From: Methylocella tundrae
GTDB lineage: Bacteria > Pseudomonadota > Alphaproteobacteria > Rhizobiales > Beijerinckiaceae
DNA length: 64,000 nt
Assembly: GCF_901905185.1 (NCBI RefSeq)
Contig: NZ_CABFMQ020000075.1
Span: forward strand, 1-64,000
Direction of reading: 5' to 3'
Shown one piece after another: positions 9,827-22,481 of this stretch. Each line of letters starts with the position of its first letter. Positions within the stretch are counted from its first letter, which is position 1. A program made the translations under genes and the position numbers. The notes below the pieces were generated by a model. The model worked only from the letters and a program-made list of their open reading frames with translations, did not search any database and was not told the DNA's origin.

Positions 9827-11332
9827 GTGGGGAACATCTGGATCAGGAAATCAGTCGCGCTGTTGAAGGCGGAAGCGCATGAGGCCGAGTTCGGCTCTGA
9901 AAGCCCCAATCTTCACCGCACGCTTTCATTGACGAGTCTCATTTCGCTCGGCATCGGCTGCATCATTGGCGCCGGCATTTTCGTCCTGACGGGGCATGCG
10001 GCGGCGGCTTACGCAGGTCCGGCGATCAGCCTGTCTTTCATTCTCGCCGGCCTCGTCTGCGGCCTTGCCGGACTCTGCTACGCCGAAATGGCCTCGACCG
10101 TTCCGATCGCCGGGAGCGCCTACACATACGCTTACGCCACCATGGGCGAATTCATTGCCTGGATCATCGGTTGGGACCTTCTGCTCGAATACGCTTTCGG
10201 CGCAGCCACCGTCGCCATCGGCTGGTCCGGCTATGTCACAAGCTTCCTGCGCGATCTCCATATCGTGGTTCCGGCCGTGCTGGACGGCGCGCCCTTCGCA
10301 TTTGATCCGGCGAGCGAACGCTGGACTCACACGGGCGCTCTCTGCAATGCTCCAGCTGTCGCGATCATTCTCGTGTTGACGGCGCTGCTCATCGCCGGGA
10401 TCCATGAATCAGCGAAGGTCAATAATGTCATCGTCGCCATCAAGCTGGCGATCATCGTCATTTTCATCTTCGCTGGAATCTGGTCCTTCAGCACATCGAA
10501 CTGGGCGACGGCGAGCAATCCCTCAGGGGCTTTCATCCCGCCGAACGCAGGCCCTGGCGAATATGGCTGGAGCGGCGTCATCCGCGGCGCGGCTGTTGTG
10601 TTTTTCGCCTATATCGGTTTCGACGCGGTCTCGACGGCGGCTCAGGAAGCCAAAAATCCGCAGCGCGACATGCCCATCGGCATTTTGGGCTCGCTCCTCA
10701 TCTGCACAGTTCTTTATGTGCTGGTCAGCCTTGTGCTCACCGGCATTGTTCCGTTCGATCGTCTGAGCGTGCCGGACCCGATCGCGCTCGGCGTCGACAT
10801 GATCGGGCTCGGCTGGCTGTCTCCTGTGATCAAATTTGGCGCGATCCTCGGATTGAGTTCTGTCGTGCTCGTGCTGCTTCTCGGCCAGACACGCGTCCTT
10901 TTTTCGATCGCGCGGGACGGTTTGCTGCCTGCGATCGCCGCCAGGGTGCACCCGCGCTTTCGCACGCCCTATGTCACGACCTTGCTGATGGGCGCCGTCG
11001 TCGCGATCATGGCGGGCCTGCTGCCGATCGGCCTCGTCGGAGAATTGGTGAGCATCGGCACTCTATTCGCCTTCACCATCGTTTGCGTCGGCGTCCTGGT
11101 CCTGCGCTTGACGCATCCGGAGATCCATCGGCCATTCAGGGCGCCAGCGGTTTTTATCGTCGCTCCGCTCGGCGCCGCGGCCGCCGTGTTTTTAATGTTC
11201 GGCCTGCCGCGCGACACCTGGATCAGATTCGCCATCTGGCTGGCGATTGGCCTTGCGATCTATTTCGCTTACGGGCGTTGGCACAGCCGCCTCGGCCAAA
11301 GCCGGATGGCGCAAAGCAGGGCCAACAAATAA
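9827..11332 (+). CDS. APC-superfamily amino-acid permease
   Basis: This 501-residue polytopic inner-membrane protein has about 12 hydrophobic segments and belongs to the cationic/branched amino-acid transporter (YfnA/CAT-like) group. The first transmembrane helix carries the substrate-binding signature [13 protein letters not shown], and [20 protein letters not shown] is the typical TM6-TM8 region. The start is GTG at 9827, giving the common N-terminus NIWIRKS; a gagcgaggg element lies upstream. It is transcribed away from the flavin amine oxidase gene. Confidence 0.9.
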   Translation: MGNIWIRKSVALLKAEAHEAEFGSESPNLHRTLSLTSLISLGIGCIIGAGIFVLTGHAAAAYAGPAISLSFILAGLVCGLAGLCYAEMASTVPIAGSAYTYAYATMGEFIAWIIGWDLLLEYAFGAATVAIGWSGYVTSFLRDLHIVVPAVLDGAPFAFDPASERWTHTGALCNAPAVAIILVLTALLIAGIHESAKVNNVIVAIKLAIIVIFIFAGIWSFSTSNWATASNPSGAFIPPNAGPGEYGWSGVIRGAAVVFFAYIGFDAVSTAAQEAKNPQRDMPIGILGSLLICTVLYVLVSLVLTGIVPFDRLSVPDPIALGVDMIGLGWLSPVIKFGAILGLSSVVLVLLLGQTRVLFSIARDGLLPAIAARVHPRFRTPYVTTLLMGAVVAIMAGLLPIGLVGELVSIGTLFAFTIVCVGVLVLRLTHPEIHRPFRAPAVFIVAPLGAAAAVFLMFGLPRDTWIRFAIWLAIGLAIYFAYGRWHSRLGQSRMAQSRANK

Positions 11333-11415
11333 AGCGCGCACGCGAAGGCGCAGAGGCGCCGGAAAGAGGCATACGTCAAAATGCAGGGTGTTCGCTCGGG
11401 GTAAGGATAGCTCTG

Positions 11416-11898
11416 CTATGGCGCGCCGGCGAGCCAGCGCAGCCGGTCCAGCGCGCCTTGCAGGATGTAAGCGGCCGCCATCTTGTCGACCACCTCAGCG
11501 CGTTTGGCGCGCGAGGCGTCCTGCTCGATCAGCGAGCGCGTCACCGCGGCGGTCGAAAGGCGTTCGTCCCAATAGACGAAAGGCCGCGTCATGAGGGCGC
11601 CGAGGCTGCGGACAAAGGCGCGCGTCGATTGCACGCGCGGTCCTTCCGATCCATCCATATTCAGCGGCAGGCCGATGACCAGCGCCGCGACCTCGAATTT
11701 GTCCATGAGCTCGATCAGCCGGGCGGCGTCCTGCGTGAATTTGGTGCGCTTGATCGTCTCCAGCGGGGTTGCGATGCGGCGCTCGACATCGGAGAGCGCA
11801 AGGCCGATGGTTTTCGTGCCGAGATCGACGCCGATGAGACGCTGACGCGCGCCCAGGCGCGGCCGGAGGTCGATGATATCCAGAATTTCCGCAGCCAT
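11416..11898 (-). CDS. ruvX: RuvX/YqgF Holliday junction resolvase-like protein
   Basis: The 160-residue protein has the RNase H-like fold motifs of YqgF/Ruv[17 protein letters not shown] near residue 22 with the first catalytic Asp, [15 protein letters not shown], and the C-terminal [13 protein letters not shown] and [10 protein letters not shown]. Members act in pre-16S rRNA end processing (E. coli YqgF) or junction resolution. It is convergent with the permease gene and divergent from the UPF0173 hydrolase, so appears to be transcribed alone. Confidence 0.93.
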   Translation of the reverse strand: MAAEILDIIDLRPRLGARQRLIGVDLGTKTIGLALSDVERRIATPLETIKRTKFTQDAARLIELMDKFEVAALVIGLPLNMDGSEGPRVQSTRAFVRSLGALMTRPFVYWDERLSTAAVTRSLIEQDASRAKRAEVVDKMAAAYILQGALDRLRWLAGAP

Positions 11899-12094
11899 TC
11901 GGCCTTTCCGCCTTTCCTTCCGGTCATGTTGGCTTCAATCGAAGAGTCCATGATCGAACATCCCGCCTGCATCGCATGGTTCAGCCGAAAACGCGCAGCC
12001 TTTTCGAAGCCGTGATCGTCATCGGCGCGAAAAAGCCTTTCCGGCGCGGCTGCCGGATTCTAAAACGATTTCGCTTTCGCCAGGAGACTCAAAG

Positions 12095-12793
12095 ATGAAA
12101 CTGATTTGGCTCGGACATTCGGCGTTCCGGATCGAGCTGCCCGAGGCGGTCATCCTGATCGACCCGTTCCTCAGCGGCAATCCGAAATTTACTGGGACAG
12201 TAGAGCAGGCGTCCGAAGGAACGACGCATATCATCCTTACGCATGGCCATGACGATCACATCGGCGACGCCGCCGCCATCGCCAAAGCGACGGGGGCGCA
12301 GGTGATCTCGAATTTCGAGGTCTGCATGTTCCTGCAAGGGCAGGGCGCAGCAAACATCAATCCAGGCAACACCGGCGGCTCGATCGACTGCGGCGCTTTC
12401 GCCGTCAGCTTCACCGACGCGCTCCACTCCTCGGGGACCGTCGTGAACGGCCAGTCGATCTACCTTGGCAACCCCAACGGCGTCGTCATCAAGCCAAAGG
12501 CCGGTCCAAGCGTCTATCATATGGGCGACACCGACATTTTCCTGGACATGGCCCTGATCGCAGAAATCCATCAGCCCAAGATCGGCCTCGTGCCGGTTGG
12601 AGACCGCTTCACCATGAGCGGCAAAACGGCGGCTCTCGCGGTCAGGCGTTTTTTCGCATTCGAGGCCGTCGTGCCGTGCCACTATGGCACCTTTGACGCG
12701 CTCGCGCAGGACCCGCGCGAATTCGTCGAGGCGCTCAAAGGCTCGAACGTCAGGGTGGACGCGCTGCCAATCGGCGGCAGCCAGATTTACTGA
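12095..12793 (+). CDS. UPF0173 metal-dependent hydrolase (metallo-beta-lactamase fold)
   Basis: The 232-residue cytosolic protein starts at ATG 12095 after an AGGAG site. It begins with the family signature KLIWLGHSAFRIE and carries the di-metal binding motif THGHDDHIGD near residues 48-57, with later ligands in YHMGDTDIF and PCHYGTFD. These are the full set of metallo-beta-lactamase-fold metal ligands, so it is expected to be active, but the physiological substrate of UPF0173 proteins is unknown. Confidence 0.9.
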   Translation: MKLIWLGHSAFRIELPEAVILIDPFLSGNPKFTGTVEQASEGTTHIILTHGHDDHIGDAAAIAKATGAQVISNFEVCMFLQGQGAANINPGNTGGSIDCGAFAVSFTDALHSSGTVVNGQSIYLGNPNGVVIKPKAGPSVYHMGDTDIFLDMALIAEIHQPKIGLVPVGDRFTMSGKTAALAVRRFFAFEAVVPCHYGTFDALAQDPREFVEALKGSNVRVDALPIGGSQIY

Positions 12794-12948
12794 AGAGCGG
12801 GCTCTGGCGGCATGGCCCTTGAAGGGCAGGCGCTTTAGAGGCCCCTCGCTCCCGTTAGCTGCAATTCATCGTGATCGACGCTTTTGTGTGCGATCATGGA
12901 CGGGCGTATTTCAACGGTAAACGACCGGGCGAAGGAGCGAGCGCCGCG

Positions 12949-15842
<2,894 letters not shown>

Positions 15843-15846
<4 letters not shown>

Positions 15847-15956
15847 AGCGCTTTCCGATCGAATGAAGTCATTCGATCGGAAAGCGCTCTAGATTCAAAA
15901 GCTTGAGCATATTCTTGTCAATCAGATCAAACCGATCTGATCGGAATATGCTCTAG
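15843..15956. repeat. Two-hairpin palindromic repeat, copy 1
   Basis: A perfect 24-bp inverted repeat (15843-15866 and 15869-15892, 2-base loop) is followed by a second hairpin with outer arms gagcatattc/gaatatgctc and inner arms atcagatc/gatctgat (15905-15954). Both outer ends carry a CTAG. The left one provides the stop codon of the cation ATPase and the right one the stop of the convergent alpha/beta hydrolase. A diverged copy is at 41553-41669 in the same orientation. It may also act as a bidirectional terminator. Confidence 0.85.
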
Positions 15957-16816
15957 GCCGCGACCTTGGCGTCGAGCCAGGCGATGATCTTCTCGGCGGT
16001 GATGTCACGCCATGCCGTGTCGATCATCAGCCCATGCGGCGCGCCGGGCAGCACTTCGAGGTCGCCCTGCCAGAAATCGGCGATCTCCTGCAGCGCCGAG
16101 CGCGGCAGGAATACATCGGCGTCGCCGCCGAGCACAAAGGTCGGGGTTTTTTTACCCGCATCGAAGAGGCTGAGCGCCGGCGGCGCCAGCAAGTCGGCGC
16201 TGGCGCGGGGCGACTCCCGCTGAATTTTTTGAAAAAGCCCCGATTTGGATTCGAGCGTTGACCGGCTGGAAAAAAGCGCCCGGCTGATCACCGCCGGCGA
16301 TGTCCAATTGGGTCCGAGGCTTTGCAGCAGGGCCAGCTGGAACAGCACGTCCGGCGCGAACATCGTCATGTGCAGCGCCGACGATCGAAGCCCTGAGGGC
16401 GGCGCCGAGGCGAGCGCCACAAGAGCCTTGGCCTTGCCGCCGCGGGCGAGATAATGCTGGGCGACGAGGCCTCCCATCGAATGGCCGATCAAAACCGGCT
16501 CGCCGCCGATCGCTTTGGCGGCGATTTCGACGTCGTCCACATAGTCGCTGAAGGACGCGCTCGAAAGATCGCCTTCGCTCGCGCCATGACCACGCAGGGA
16601 GACGGCGTAGGCGGGATAACCCCGATCGGCGAAAAAGCGTAAAAAATGTTCCTCCCAGATCCAGGCGGCGCTATACGCCCCGTGGACGAAAAGGACGGGC
16701 GGACGCCCGGCCGGCGCGTTTGGAAGGCGATGCAAGACTTCCTGTTTCACGAAAAATTCCTGTATTTGCGCCGGCGGCGATGAAAATTCGGGCGGCCGCG
16801 CCCATATCGCCGACAT
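15953..16816 (-). CDS. Alpha/beta-fold hydrolase
   Basis: The 287-residue cytosolic protein has the alpha/beta hydrolase nucleophile elbow GHSMGG (Ser113), an oxyanion segment [12 protein letters not shown], the acid loop GGDADVFLP and catalytic His in APHGLMID. This looks like an intact lysophospholipase/esterase-type enzyme. The substrate cannot be predicted. Its stop codon is formed by the end of the palindromic repeat. It is divergent from gatC, with a 133-base shared upstream region. Confidence 0.88.
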   Translation of the reverse strand: MSAIWARPPEFSSPPAQIQEFFVKQEVLHRLPNAPAGRPPVLFVHGAYSAAWIWEEHFLRFFADRGYPAYAVSLRGHGASEGDLSSASFSDYVDDVEIAAKAIGGEPVLIGHSMGGLVAQHYLARGGKAKALVALASAPPSGLRSSALHMTMFAPDVLFQLALLQSLGPNWTSPAVISRALFSSRSTLESKSGLFQKIQRESPRASADLLAPPALSLFDAGKKTPTFVLGGDADVFLPRSALQEIADFWQGDLEVLPGAPHGLMIDTAWRDITAEKIIAWLDAKVAA

Positions 16817-16886
16817 GCGGGCGGCGGTGCGGGCCGAAGACTTTTCCTTGCGGGAATCCTCCGCGTGCGGCCGGTCGCCTCGCTGT

Positions 16887-16916
16887 TTGCCCAGCGCCGA
16901 CTGCCGGTGCTATAGG
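16887..16916 (+). promoter_or_regulatory. Candidate promoter of the gat operon
   Basis: TTGCCC (16887-16892) and TATAGG (16911-16916) are separated by 18 bases and lie 33 bases upstream of the gatC ATG. The match to the housekeeping consensus is fair. Confidence 0.4.
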
Positions 16917-16949
16917 CTGCCTCTTCGTAATCATGGCAAGGAAGAACTC

Positions 16950-17237
16950 ATGTCCGTCGATCAGGCGACCGTGCGGCGTATCGCGCATCTTGCTCGTATC
17001 AAGGTCAGCGATGAAGACGTGCCACATCTGCAGGAGGAGCTCAATGCCATTTTGAGCTTTGTCGAGGAGCTGGCCAGCGTCGACGTCGAGGGAATAGAGC
17101 CAATGACCTCGGTCATGCCGATGCCGATGAAGAAACGTCCCGACGTCGTGACCGATGGCGGGATCGCCGACGCCATCGTCGCCAATGCGCCGGAGCGCGA
17201 CGACCACTTCTTCAAGGTGCCGAAGGTGGTTGAATAG
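16950..17237 (+). CDS. gatC: GatC, Asp/Glu-tRNA amidotransferase subunit C
   Basis: GatC (95 residues, typical length) wraps around GatA and joins it to GatB in the GatCAB complex, which converts misacylated Glu-tRNA(Gln) and Asp-tRNA(Asn) to the amidated forms. The family pattern [10 protein letters not shown] near the N-terminus, the L[10 protein letters not shown] helix and the final [16 protein letters not shown] are all present. The ATG at 16950 has AGGAAG upstream. gatA follows after 57 bases. Confidence 0.95.
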   Translation: MSVDQATVRRIAHLARIKVSDEDVPHLQEELNAILSFVEELASVDVEGIEPMTSVMPMPMKKRPDVVTDGGIADAIVANAPERDDHFFKVPKVVE

Positions 17238-17294
17238 AAGCGTTCAGGCGCTCGACAACCCGGAACGATAACTCAAGGCAGAACGGACGCGACG

Positions 17295-18776
17295 TTGACC
17301 GCACTCACCGACCTTACCCTCACTGAGGCGCGCGATGCGCTTTTGAAGAAAGAAGTCTCCGCCGTCGATCTCGCGCGCGCGCAGATCGCCGAGATCGAGA
17401 AGGCGCGAACCCTCAACGCTTTCCTCGCCGAGACGCCGGACAAGGCCTTGGCGATGGCGGCGGCGTCCGATACGCGGATCGCCAAGGGCGAGGCGGGACC
17501 GCTCGAAGGCATACCTCTTGGGATCAAGGACCTCTATTGCACGGAAGGCGTGCCGACGACCGCCGCGAGCCATATTCTCGAAGGCTTCACGCCGGCCTAT
17601 GAGTCGACCGTCAGCGCAAATCTCTGGCGCGACGGCGCGGTGATGCTGGGCAAGCTCAATCTCGATGAATTTGCGATGGGCTCGTCGAACGAGACCTCTT
17701 ATTTCGGGCCGGTGATCTCGCCGTGGCGGCGCAATGGCTCCGACGCGCCGCTGGTTCCCGGCGGCTCCTCCGGCGGCTCGGCCGCGGCGGTCGCGGCGCG
17801 GCTCTGCTTTGGCGCTACGGCGACGGACACGGGCGGCTCGATCCGCCAGCCGGCGGCCTTCACAGGCACCGTCGGCGTCAAGCCGACCTATGGGCGCTGC
17901 TCACGCTGGGGCATCATCGCTTTCGCGTCCTCGCTCGATCAGGCAGGACCCATCGCCCGCACGGTTCAGGACGCCGCGATCCTTCTGCGCTCGATGGCGG
18001 GCCATGATCCCAAGGATACGACGTCGGTCGATGCGCCGGTGCCGAACTATGAGGCCGCGCTCGGGCGCGGCGTCAAAGGCCTGAAGATCGGCATTCCGAA
18101 AGAATACCGGCTTGACGGCATTCCCGCCGAGATCGACGCGCTCTGGCGCCAGGGCGTCGAATGGCTGAAAGAGGCGGGCGCCGTGATCGTCGACATTTCA
18201 CTGCCGCATACGCGCTATGCCTTGCCGGCCTATTATATCGTGGCGCCGGCGGAAGCCTCGTCGAACCTCGCGCGCTATGACGGCGTGCGCTACGGCCTTC
18301 GCGTTCCGGGCAAGGACATCATCGGCATGTATGAAGCGACGCGCGCGGCCGGCTTCGGCAAGGAAGTGCGACGTCGCATCATGATCGGCGCCTATGTTCT
18401 TTCGGCCGGATATTACGACGCCTATTATGTGCGGGCGCAGAAGATCCGCACCTTGATCAAGCGCGATTTCGAACGCGCCTACGCCGAGGGCGTCGATGCG
18501 ATCCTGACTCCGGCGACGCCGTCCGCGGCTTTCGGCCTCGGCGAAAAGGGCTCCGCCGATCCGGTCGAAATGTATCTGAACGACGTCTTCACGGTGACTG
18601 TGAATATGGCGGGCCTGCCGGGCCTCGCCGTTCCCGCGGGGGCGTCGAGCGAAGGGCTGCCGCTCGGCCTGCAACTGATCGGGCGCCCCTTCGATGAGGA
18701 GACTTTGTTCGCAGTCGCGAAGGTCATTGAAGACGCGGCGCCGAAGGTGAAGCCGCCGCAAAAATGGTGGGCTTGA
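17295..18776 (+). CDS. gatA: GatA, Asp/Glu-tRNA amidotransferase subunit A
   Basis: GatA is the amidase-signature glutaminase subunit that releases ammonia from glutamine for the GatB active site. The Ser-cisSer-Lys triad fits Lys78 ([10 protein letters not shown]), Ser158 ([10 protein letters not shown]) and Ser182 ([10 protein letters not shown]). At 493 residues it is full length. The start codon is TTG at 17295. The stop TGA (18774-18776) is followed without a gap by the GTG of the TIR gene, an unusual interruption of the gatCAB order. Confidence 0.96.
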   Translation: MTALTDLTLTEARDALLKKEVSAVDLARAQIAEIEKARTLNAFLAETPDKALAMAAASDTRIAKGEAGPLEGIPLGIKDLYCTEGVPTTAASHILEGFTPAYESTVSANLWRDGAVMLGKLNLDEFAMGSSNETSYFGPVISPWRRNGSDAPLVPGGSSGGSAAAVAARLCFGATATDTGGSIRQPAAFTGTVGVKPTYGRCSRWGIIAFASSLDQAGPIARTVQDAAILLRSMAGHDPKDTTSVDAPVPNYEAALGRGVKGLKIGIPKEYRLDGIPAEIDALWRQGVEWLKEAGAVIVDISLPHTRYALPAYYIVAPAEASSNLARYDGVRYGLRVPGKDIIGMYEATRAAGFGKEVRRRIMIGAYVLSAGYYDAYYVRAQKIRTLIKRDFERAYAEGVDAILTPATPSAAFGLGEKGSADPVEMYLNDVFTVTVNMAGLPGLAVPAGASSEGLPLGLQLIGRPFDEETLFAVAKVIEDAAPKVKPPQKWWA

Positions 18777-19586
18777 GTGAAACACTTCGTTTGCCAGATT
18801 TTGCTGGGGGGTAATATCGTCTGGCAGCAATTACAGGGCCAACATGACGAAGGATTGGGAGTAGCTCTACACTTCGTTTTGGGGAGCCAGCGCTTCCAAA
18901 GAGAGGCGGAGGAATTCTTAGAAGGCGTACTCAGACGGAACGAGATCAAATGGCTGTCTTGGAAACCCCAGGGATGGGATCTGGATGTAGAAGCCTTCAG
19001 ACAGTCGTTCGAAATCCTGCAGAGTGACGGCTGGTTGAAAGGTCAATTGACACTCAAAATGGACTTCCAAGCAGAGCGCAGAGACGAGTTCGGAAGGGTA
19101 AGAGAACATGCGTATGGTGAAATTGTCGTCCGTCCCAGCGACGTTGAGCGCCATATGCCAAAACGCGTCTTCCTGAGTCATAGGGGTGTCGATAAGCCGA
19201 TGGTCCGACGTTTCCATAAGGCGCTGGAACAGGTCGGCTTTCAGCCTTGGCTTGACGAGGACGCTATGGCAGCGGGCGTCAAACTCGAACGTGGCCTTTT
19301 GCAGGGGTTCCACGAGTCTTGCGCAGCGGTCTTCTTTGTGACGGCGAATTATCGAGACAGCGGATATTTGGGTACGGAGATTGACTACGCGATCGCGGAA
19401 GAACGGACGAAAGGCGATCGGTTCAAGATTGTTACCTTAGTTTTTGCGGACGCCGACCACGTCACCCCTGAAGTGCCGGACCTGCTGAGAGCTTACGTTT
19501 GGAAGACTTGTGTTCATGAACTCGACGCTTTTGCCGAGATCGTCCGTGCGCTTCCATTGCGCGTAGAAGGGATCAATTGGAAATGA
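18777..19586 (+). CDS. TIR-domain protein embedded in the gatCAB operon
   Basis: The 269-residue protein has two parts. Residues 127-262 form a TIR domain: first strand and box KRVFLSHRG (129-137), a BB-loop region with QPWLDEDAM (156-164) and E201 in YLGTEIDYA at the position of the catalytic glutamate of NAD-cleaving TIR domains. Residues 1-126 match no family I recognise; they look like a mixed alpha/beta globular domain with several Trp and no membrane segment. The GTG start is the base after the gatA stop and the TGA overlaps the gatB ATG (ATGA), so translation is probably coupled on both sides. Base composition is visibly less GC-rich than gatA and gatB, suggesting later acquisition. 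A nucleotide-signalling or defence role is inference. Confidence 0.8.
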   Translation: MKHFVCQILLGGNIVWQQLQGQHDEGLGVALHFVLGSQRFQREAEEFLEGVLRRNEIKWLSWKPQGWDLDVEAFRQSFEILQSDGWLKGQLTLKMDFQAERRDEFGRVREHAYGEIVVRPSDVERHMPKRVFLSHRGVDKPMVRRFHKALEQVGFQPWLDEDAMAAGVKLERGLLQGFHESCAAVFFVTANYRDSGYLGTEIDYAIAEERTKGDRFKIVTLVFADADHVTPEVPDLLRAYVWKTCVHELDAFAEIVRALPLRVEGINWK

Positions 19587-21070
19587 ACACGCACGCAAAG
19601 CCATCCAAACTCATCAAGGGCGCGACCGGCGACTGGGAAGTCGTGATCGGCATGGAGATCCATGCTCAGGTCACATCGCGATCGAAACTGTTTTCCGGCG
19701 CCTCCACGCAATTCGGCAATGAGCCCAACGCCAATGTCTCGCTCGTCGACGCGGCGATGCCTGGCATGCTTCCGGTCATCAATGAGGAATGCGTGGCGCA
19801 GGCTGTCCGCACGGGGCTTGGCCTTGAGGCGCAGATCAACCTGCGCTCGGTGTTCGACCGCAAGAATTACTTCTATCCCGATCTGCCGCAGGGCTATCAG
19901 ATCTCGCAATACAAGAGCCCCATCGTCGGCGAGGGAGTCGTCACGGTCGACGTGTCGCCGACCGAGCAGATCGAAGTCGGCATCGAGCGGCTGCATCTCG
20001 AGCAGGACGCCGGCAAATCGTTGCATGATCAGTCGGCGACGGAGTCGCTCGTCGACCTCAACCGGTCGGGCGTCGCGCTGATGGAGATCGTATCGAAGCC
20101 CGACATGCGCTCGTCCGATGAGGCGCGCGCCTATGTCACCAAGCTGCGCACGATCCTGCGCTACATCGGCTCTTGCGACGGCAATATGGAGCAGGGCTCC
20201 TTGCGCGCCGACGTCAATGTTTCGGTGCGCAGGCCGGGCGAGCCTTTGGGCACGCGCTGCGAGATCAAGAACGTCAATTCGATCCGCTTCATCGGCCAGG
20301 CGATCGAGACCGAGGCGCGCCGCCAGATCGGCATCATCGAAGACGGCGGCGTCATCCAGCAGGAGACGCGCCTGTTCGATCCCGCGCGCGGCGAGACGCG
20401 TTCGATGCGCTCCAAGGAAGAAGCGCACGACTATCGCTACTTTCCCGATCCCGACCTGCTGCCTCTCGAGTTCGATCAGGCTTATGTCGATCGGCTGAAG
20501 GCCGGGCTGCCCGAATTGCCGGACGCCAAGAAGGCGCGTTTCATCAAGGACTATGGGCTGCCGCCCTATGACGCCGGCGTGCTCGTCGCCGATAAGGAGA
20601 CCGCCGATTATTATGAGGCGGCACTCGGCTTCGGCGGCGTGACGCGCGATCCAAAGCTCGTCGCCAACTGGATCACCGGCGACGTTGCAGCCTATGCGAA
20701 TTCAGTCGGGCTGCCGGTCGCGCAGACACATATCAAGCCCGGCCAGATCGCCGGGCTCGTCGACCTCATCGCCGACGGCACCATATCCGGCAAGATCGCC
20801 AAGGACGTTCTCGCCATCATCATCAATGAAGAGAAGGACGGCGATCCGAAAGCTATCGTCGAGGCGCGCGGCTTGAAGCAGGTGACCGACGTCGGCGCCA
20901 TCGCGGCCGCGGTCGACGCCATCATCAAGGCCAATCCGGATAAGGTCGCGCAGGCGCAGGCGAAGCCTTCGATGCTTGGCTGGTTCGTCGGCCAGGTGAT
21001 GAAACAGACTGGCGGCAAAGCCAATCCGCAAGCCGTCAATGATGAGCTGAAATCGAAGCTCGGCATCTGA
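19583..21070 (+). CDS. gatB: GatB, Asp/Glu-tRNA amidotransferase subunit B
   Basis: GatB binds the misacylated tRNA and carries the kinase/transamidase site. The 495-residue sequence has the family start [12 protein letters not shown], the metal/ATP-site region [14 protein letters not shown], and [12 protein letters not shown] with [11 protein letters not shown]. The C-terminal YqeY-like tail is intact. I chose the ATG at 19583, which overlaps the preceding TGA by four bases, over the TTG two codons earlier. The gene is separated from gatA by the TIR gene, so supply of the essential third subunit depends on reading through or reinitiating after that gene. Confidence 0.95.
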   Translation: MNTHAKPSKLIKGATGDWEVVIGMEIHAQVTSRSKLFSGASTQFGNEPNANVSLVDAAMPGMLPVINEECVAQAVRTGLGLEAQINLRSVFDRKNYFYPDLPQGYQISQYKSPIVGEGVVTVDVSPTEQIEVGIERLHLEQDAGKSLHDQSATESLVDLNRSGVALMEIVSKPDMRSSDEARAYVTKLRTILRYIGSCDGNMEQGSLRADVNVSVRRPGEPLGTRCEIKNVNSIRFIGQAIETEARRQIGIIEDGGVIQQETRLFDPARGETRSMRSKEEAHDYRYFPDPDLLPLEFDQAYVDRLKAGLPELPDAKKARFIKDYGLPPYDAGVLVADKETADYYEAALGFGGVTRDPKLVANWITGDVAAYANSVGLPVAQTHIKPGQIAGLVDLIADGTISGKIAKDVLAIIINEEKDGDPKAIVEARGLKQVTDVGAIAAAVDAIIKANPDKVAQAQAKPSMLGWFVGQVMKQTGGKANPQAVNDELKSKLGI

Positions 21071-21754
21071 CGCGCAAGCCTCGCGCGGCGCCTCGTTTCG
21101 ACGCCGCGATGCGATTGCGAGCCACGGGCGGTGGATTGCGAGTCGCGAATCACTTTGGATGATTCGCGACTCGATCGTTGTTCGAAACGCCGGGCGCGCC
21201 CCGCGGCGTATCTTTTTTGAAGTTGCCAGCATTTTTTTTTGCGCCTGCAGTCCTGCAAAATCGCCGGCTGACGTTCGCCATTCGAGTCTGACGAATGGAT
21301 CTGTTTTCATCCTTGTTTACGCGCTTTGACAGCCCTCGCCGCGCGTTGCTCCCCGGCTTTGCATTCGCTCGAAGTGCGCTTTGCACGGCTGCCGTATGCG
21401 CCTTCGAATGAATTTCAAAAATTGAATAGAGCCTCAAAAAACAATGGCTTTGTATTTAGGCAACGGATGCCGGCGAAGGCTTTTGGAGATGCCTTTCATC
21501 GTTTGATGGCGGTGTGTTTCGCCCGATCATCGGCGGCTCATCACGGGCGGCGTGCGATTGAATGACGATCGCTCGGCTTGCTCTTCGCGCTTGACGCGGA
21601 TGTGTTTTTAACGCCGCCAGCGATGGCGTCTTCGCATGTGATGATGACGCCTGGATCGCAACGCCTCTTGCGCGTCTTATTAACAACGCTACGCTATGCA
21701 CGCCTCTAGTCGGCGCATGAACCGACTGACGTTTTATCGGAGGGGAGTTCGAGC
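21071..21754. other. Long intergenic region between gatB and the histone H1-like gene
   Basis: About 680 bases with no convincing gene; the open frames here lack homology and codon bias. It contains the perfect hairpin at 21139-21173. The last 60 bases hold a possible weak promoter (TTGCGC at 21668 and TACGCT at 21690) and the ribosome-binding site of the H1-like gene. Confidence 0.5.
21139..21173 (+). terminator. Perfect 14-bp hairpin downstream of gatB
   Basis: The arms 21139-21152 and 21160-21173 are perfectly complementary around a 7-base loop. No T-run follows, so it may be an RNA-stabilising or Rho-assisted end of the gat transcript rather than an intrinsic terminator. Confidence 0.45.
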
Positions 21755-22195
21755 ATGGTTAAGGCAACAACCAAGAAGACGCCAGCGAAGAAGACCGCTG
21801 CGAAGAAGACAGCAGCGAAGAAAACTTCGGCTGCGAAAAAGAGCGCGCCCGCCAAGGCCGCTGTGAAGAAGACAGTGGCTACGAAGGCGCCGGCGAAGAA
21901 AACCGCGACGAAGAAAATGGCGACAAAGAAGACCGTCGCCAAAAAGACCGTTGCGAAAAAGACCGTCGCCAAGAAAGCCCCGGCCAAGAAAGCCGTCGCT
22001 CAAAAGGCGACTGCCAAAAAGACGGTTGCGAAAAAGGCTGTGGTGAAGTCGACGGCGCGCAAGGCCCCCGCGAAGTCAGCCAGCGTCAAGAAGGTCGCCG
22101 TCAAGAAGGCCGCGGTCAAGAAGGCCGCCGTCAAGAAAACCGCGCCCCGCAAGCCAAAGGCGCCTCCCCCGGCGACTCCGCCGGAGTCGGCTTAA
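21755..22195 (+). CDS. Histone H1-like Lys/Ala-rich DNA-binding protein
   Basis: The 146-residue protein consists almost entirely of degenerate KKTxAKK, AKKAxxKK and VKKAA repeats with a proline-rich end (PKAPPPATPPES). It is extremely basic and resembles bacterial H1-like nucleoid proteins (AlgP/HC1-type tails). No folded domain is visible. The ATG at 21755 is preceded by GGAGGGG, a strong ribosome-binding site, and a strong terminator follows, so it is a single-gene unit, probably well expressed. Expected roles are nucleoid compaction or global regulation; the repeat number is likely to vary between strains. Confidence 0.8.
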   Translation: MVKATTKKTPAKKTAAKKTAAKKTSAAKKSAPAKAAVKKTVATKAPAKKTATKKMATKKTVAKKTVAKKTVAKKAPAKKAVAQKATAKKTVAKKAVVKSTARKAPAKSASVKKVAVKKAAVKKAAVKKTAPRKPKAPPPATPPESA

Positions 22196-22227
22196 CGGCC
22201 GCGGATCTCGACCGTTTGCGGATGCAT

Positions 22228-22305
22228 GGAGACAGCCGGCCTCGGCCGTATGCCACGCGCTGCCTGCGCGCCGCGATTTCGTCGCGGGCTGTCTCCGTTT
22301 TTTTT
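22228..22305 (+). terminator. Terminator of the histone H1-like gene
   Basis: A perfect 10-bp outer stem ggagacagcc (22228-22237) and ggctgtctcc (22287-22296), with a structured GC-rich loop, is followed by G and a run of eight T residues. Confidence 0.75.
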
Positions 22306-22481
22306 GATTGATCCATCAAAGCCGGAGCAAAGAAGACGAGGCGATGAGCGGCCCCAAATGTCGCCGTGTCTGATGATGGCGCTCGCGTCCTCGAATCATC
22401 TCTCCCGGCGCGACGCCGGGGTGAAGCTCGGTTCGAGCAAGACGCCAATCGCGCGATGATCGCAGCGCAGCTGGTCTCACT

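Noticed and set aside
18918-19313. Antisense frame within the TIR gene, considered as an antitoxin
   Set aside because: It is only an open frame opposite the TIR coding sequence, with no start signal or domain; an antitoxin would normally be a separate adjacent gene.
21755-22195. Repetitive tract considered as a CRISPR array or tandem DNA repeat
   Set aside because: The periodicity follows codons of a Lys/Ala-rich protein; there are no conserved repeats with unique spacers.
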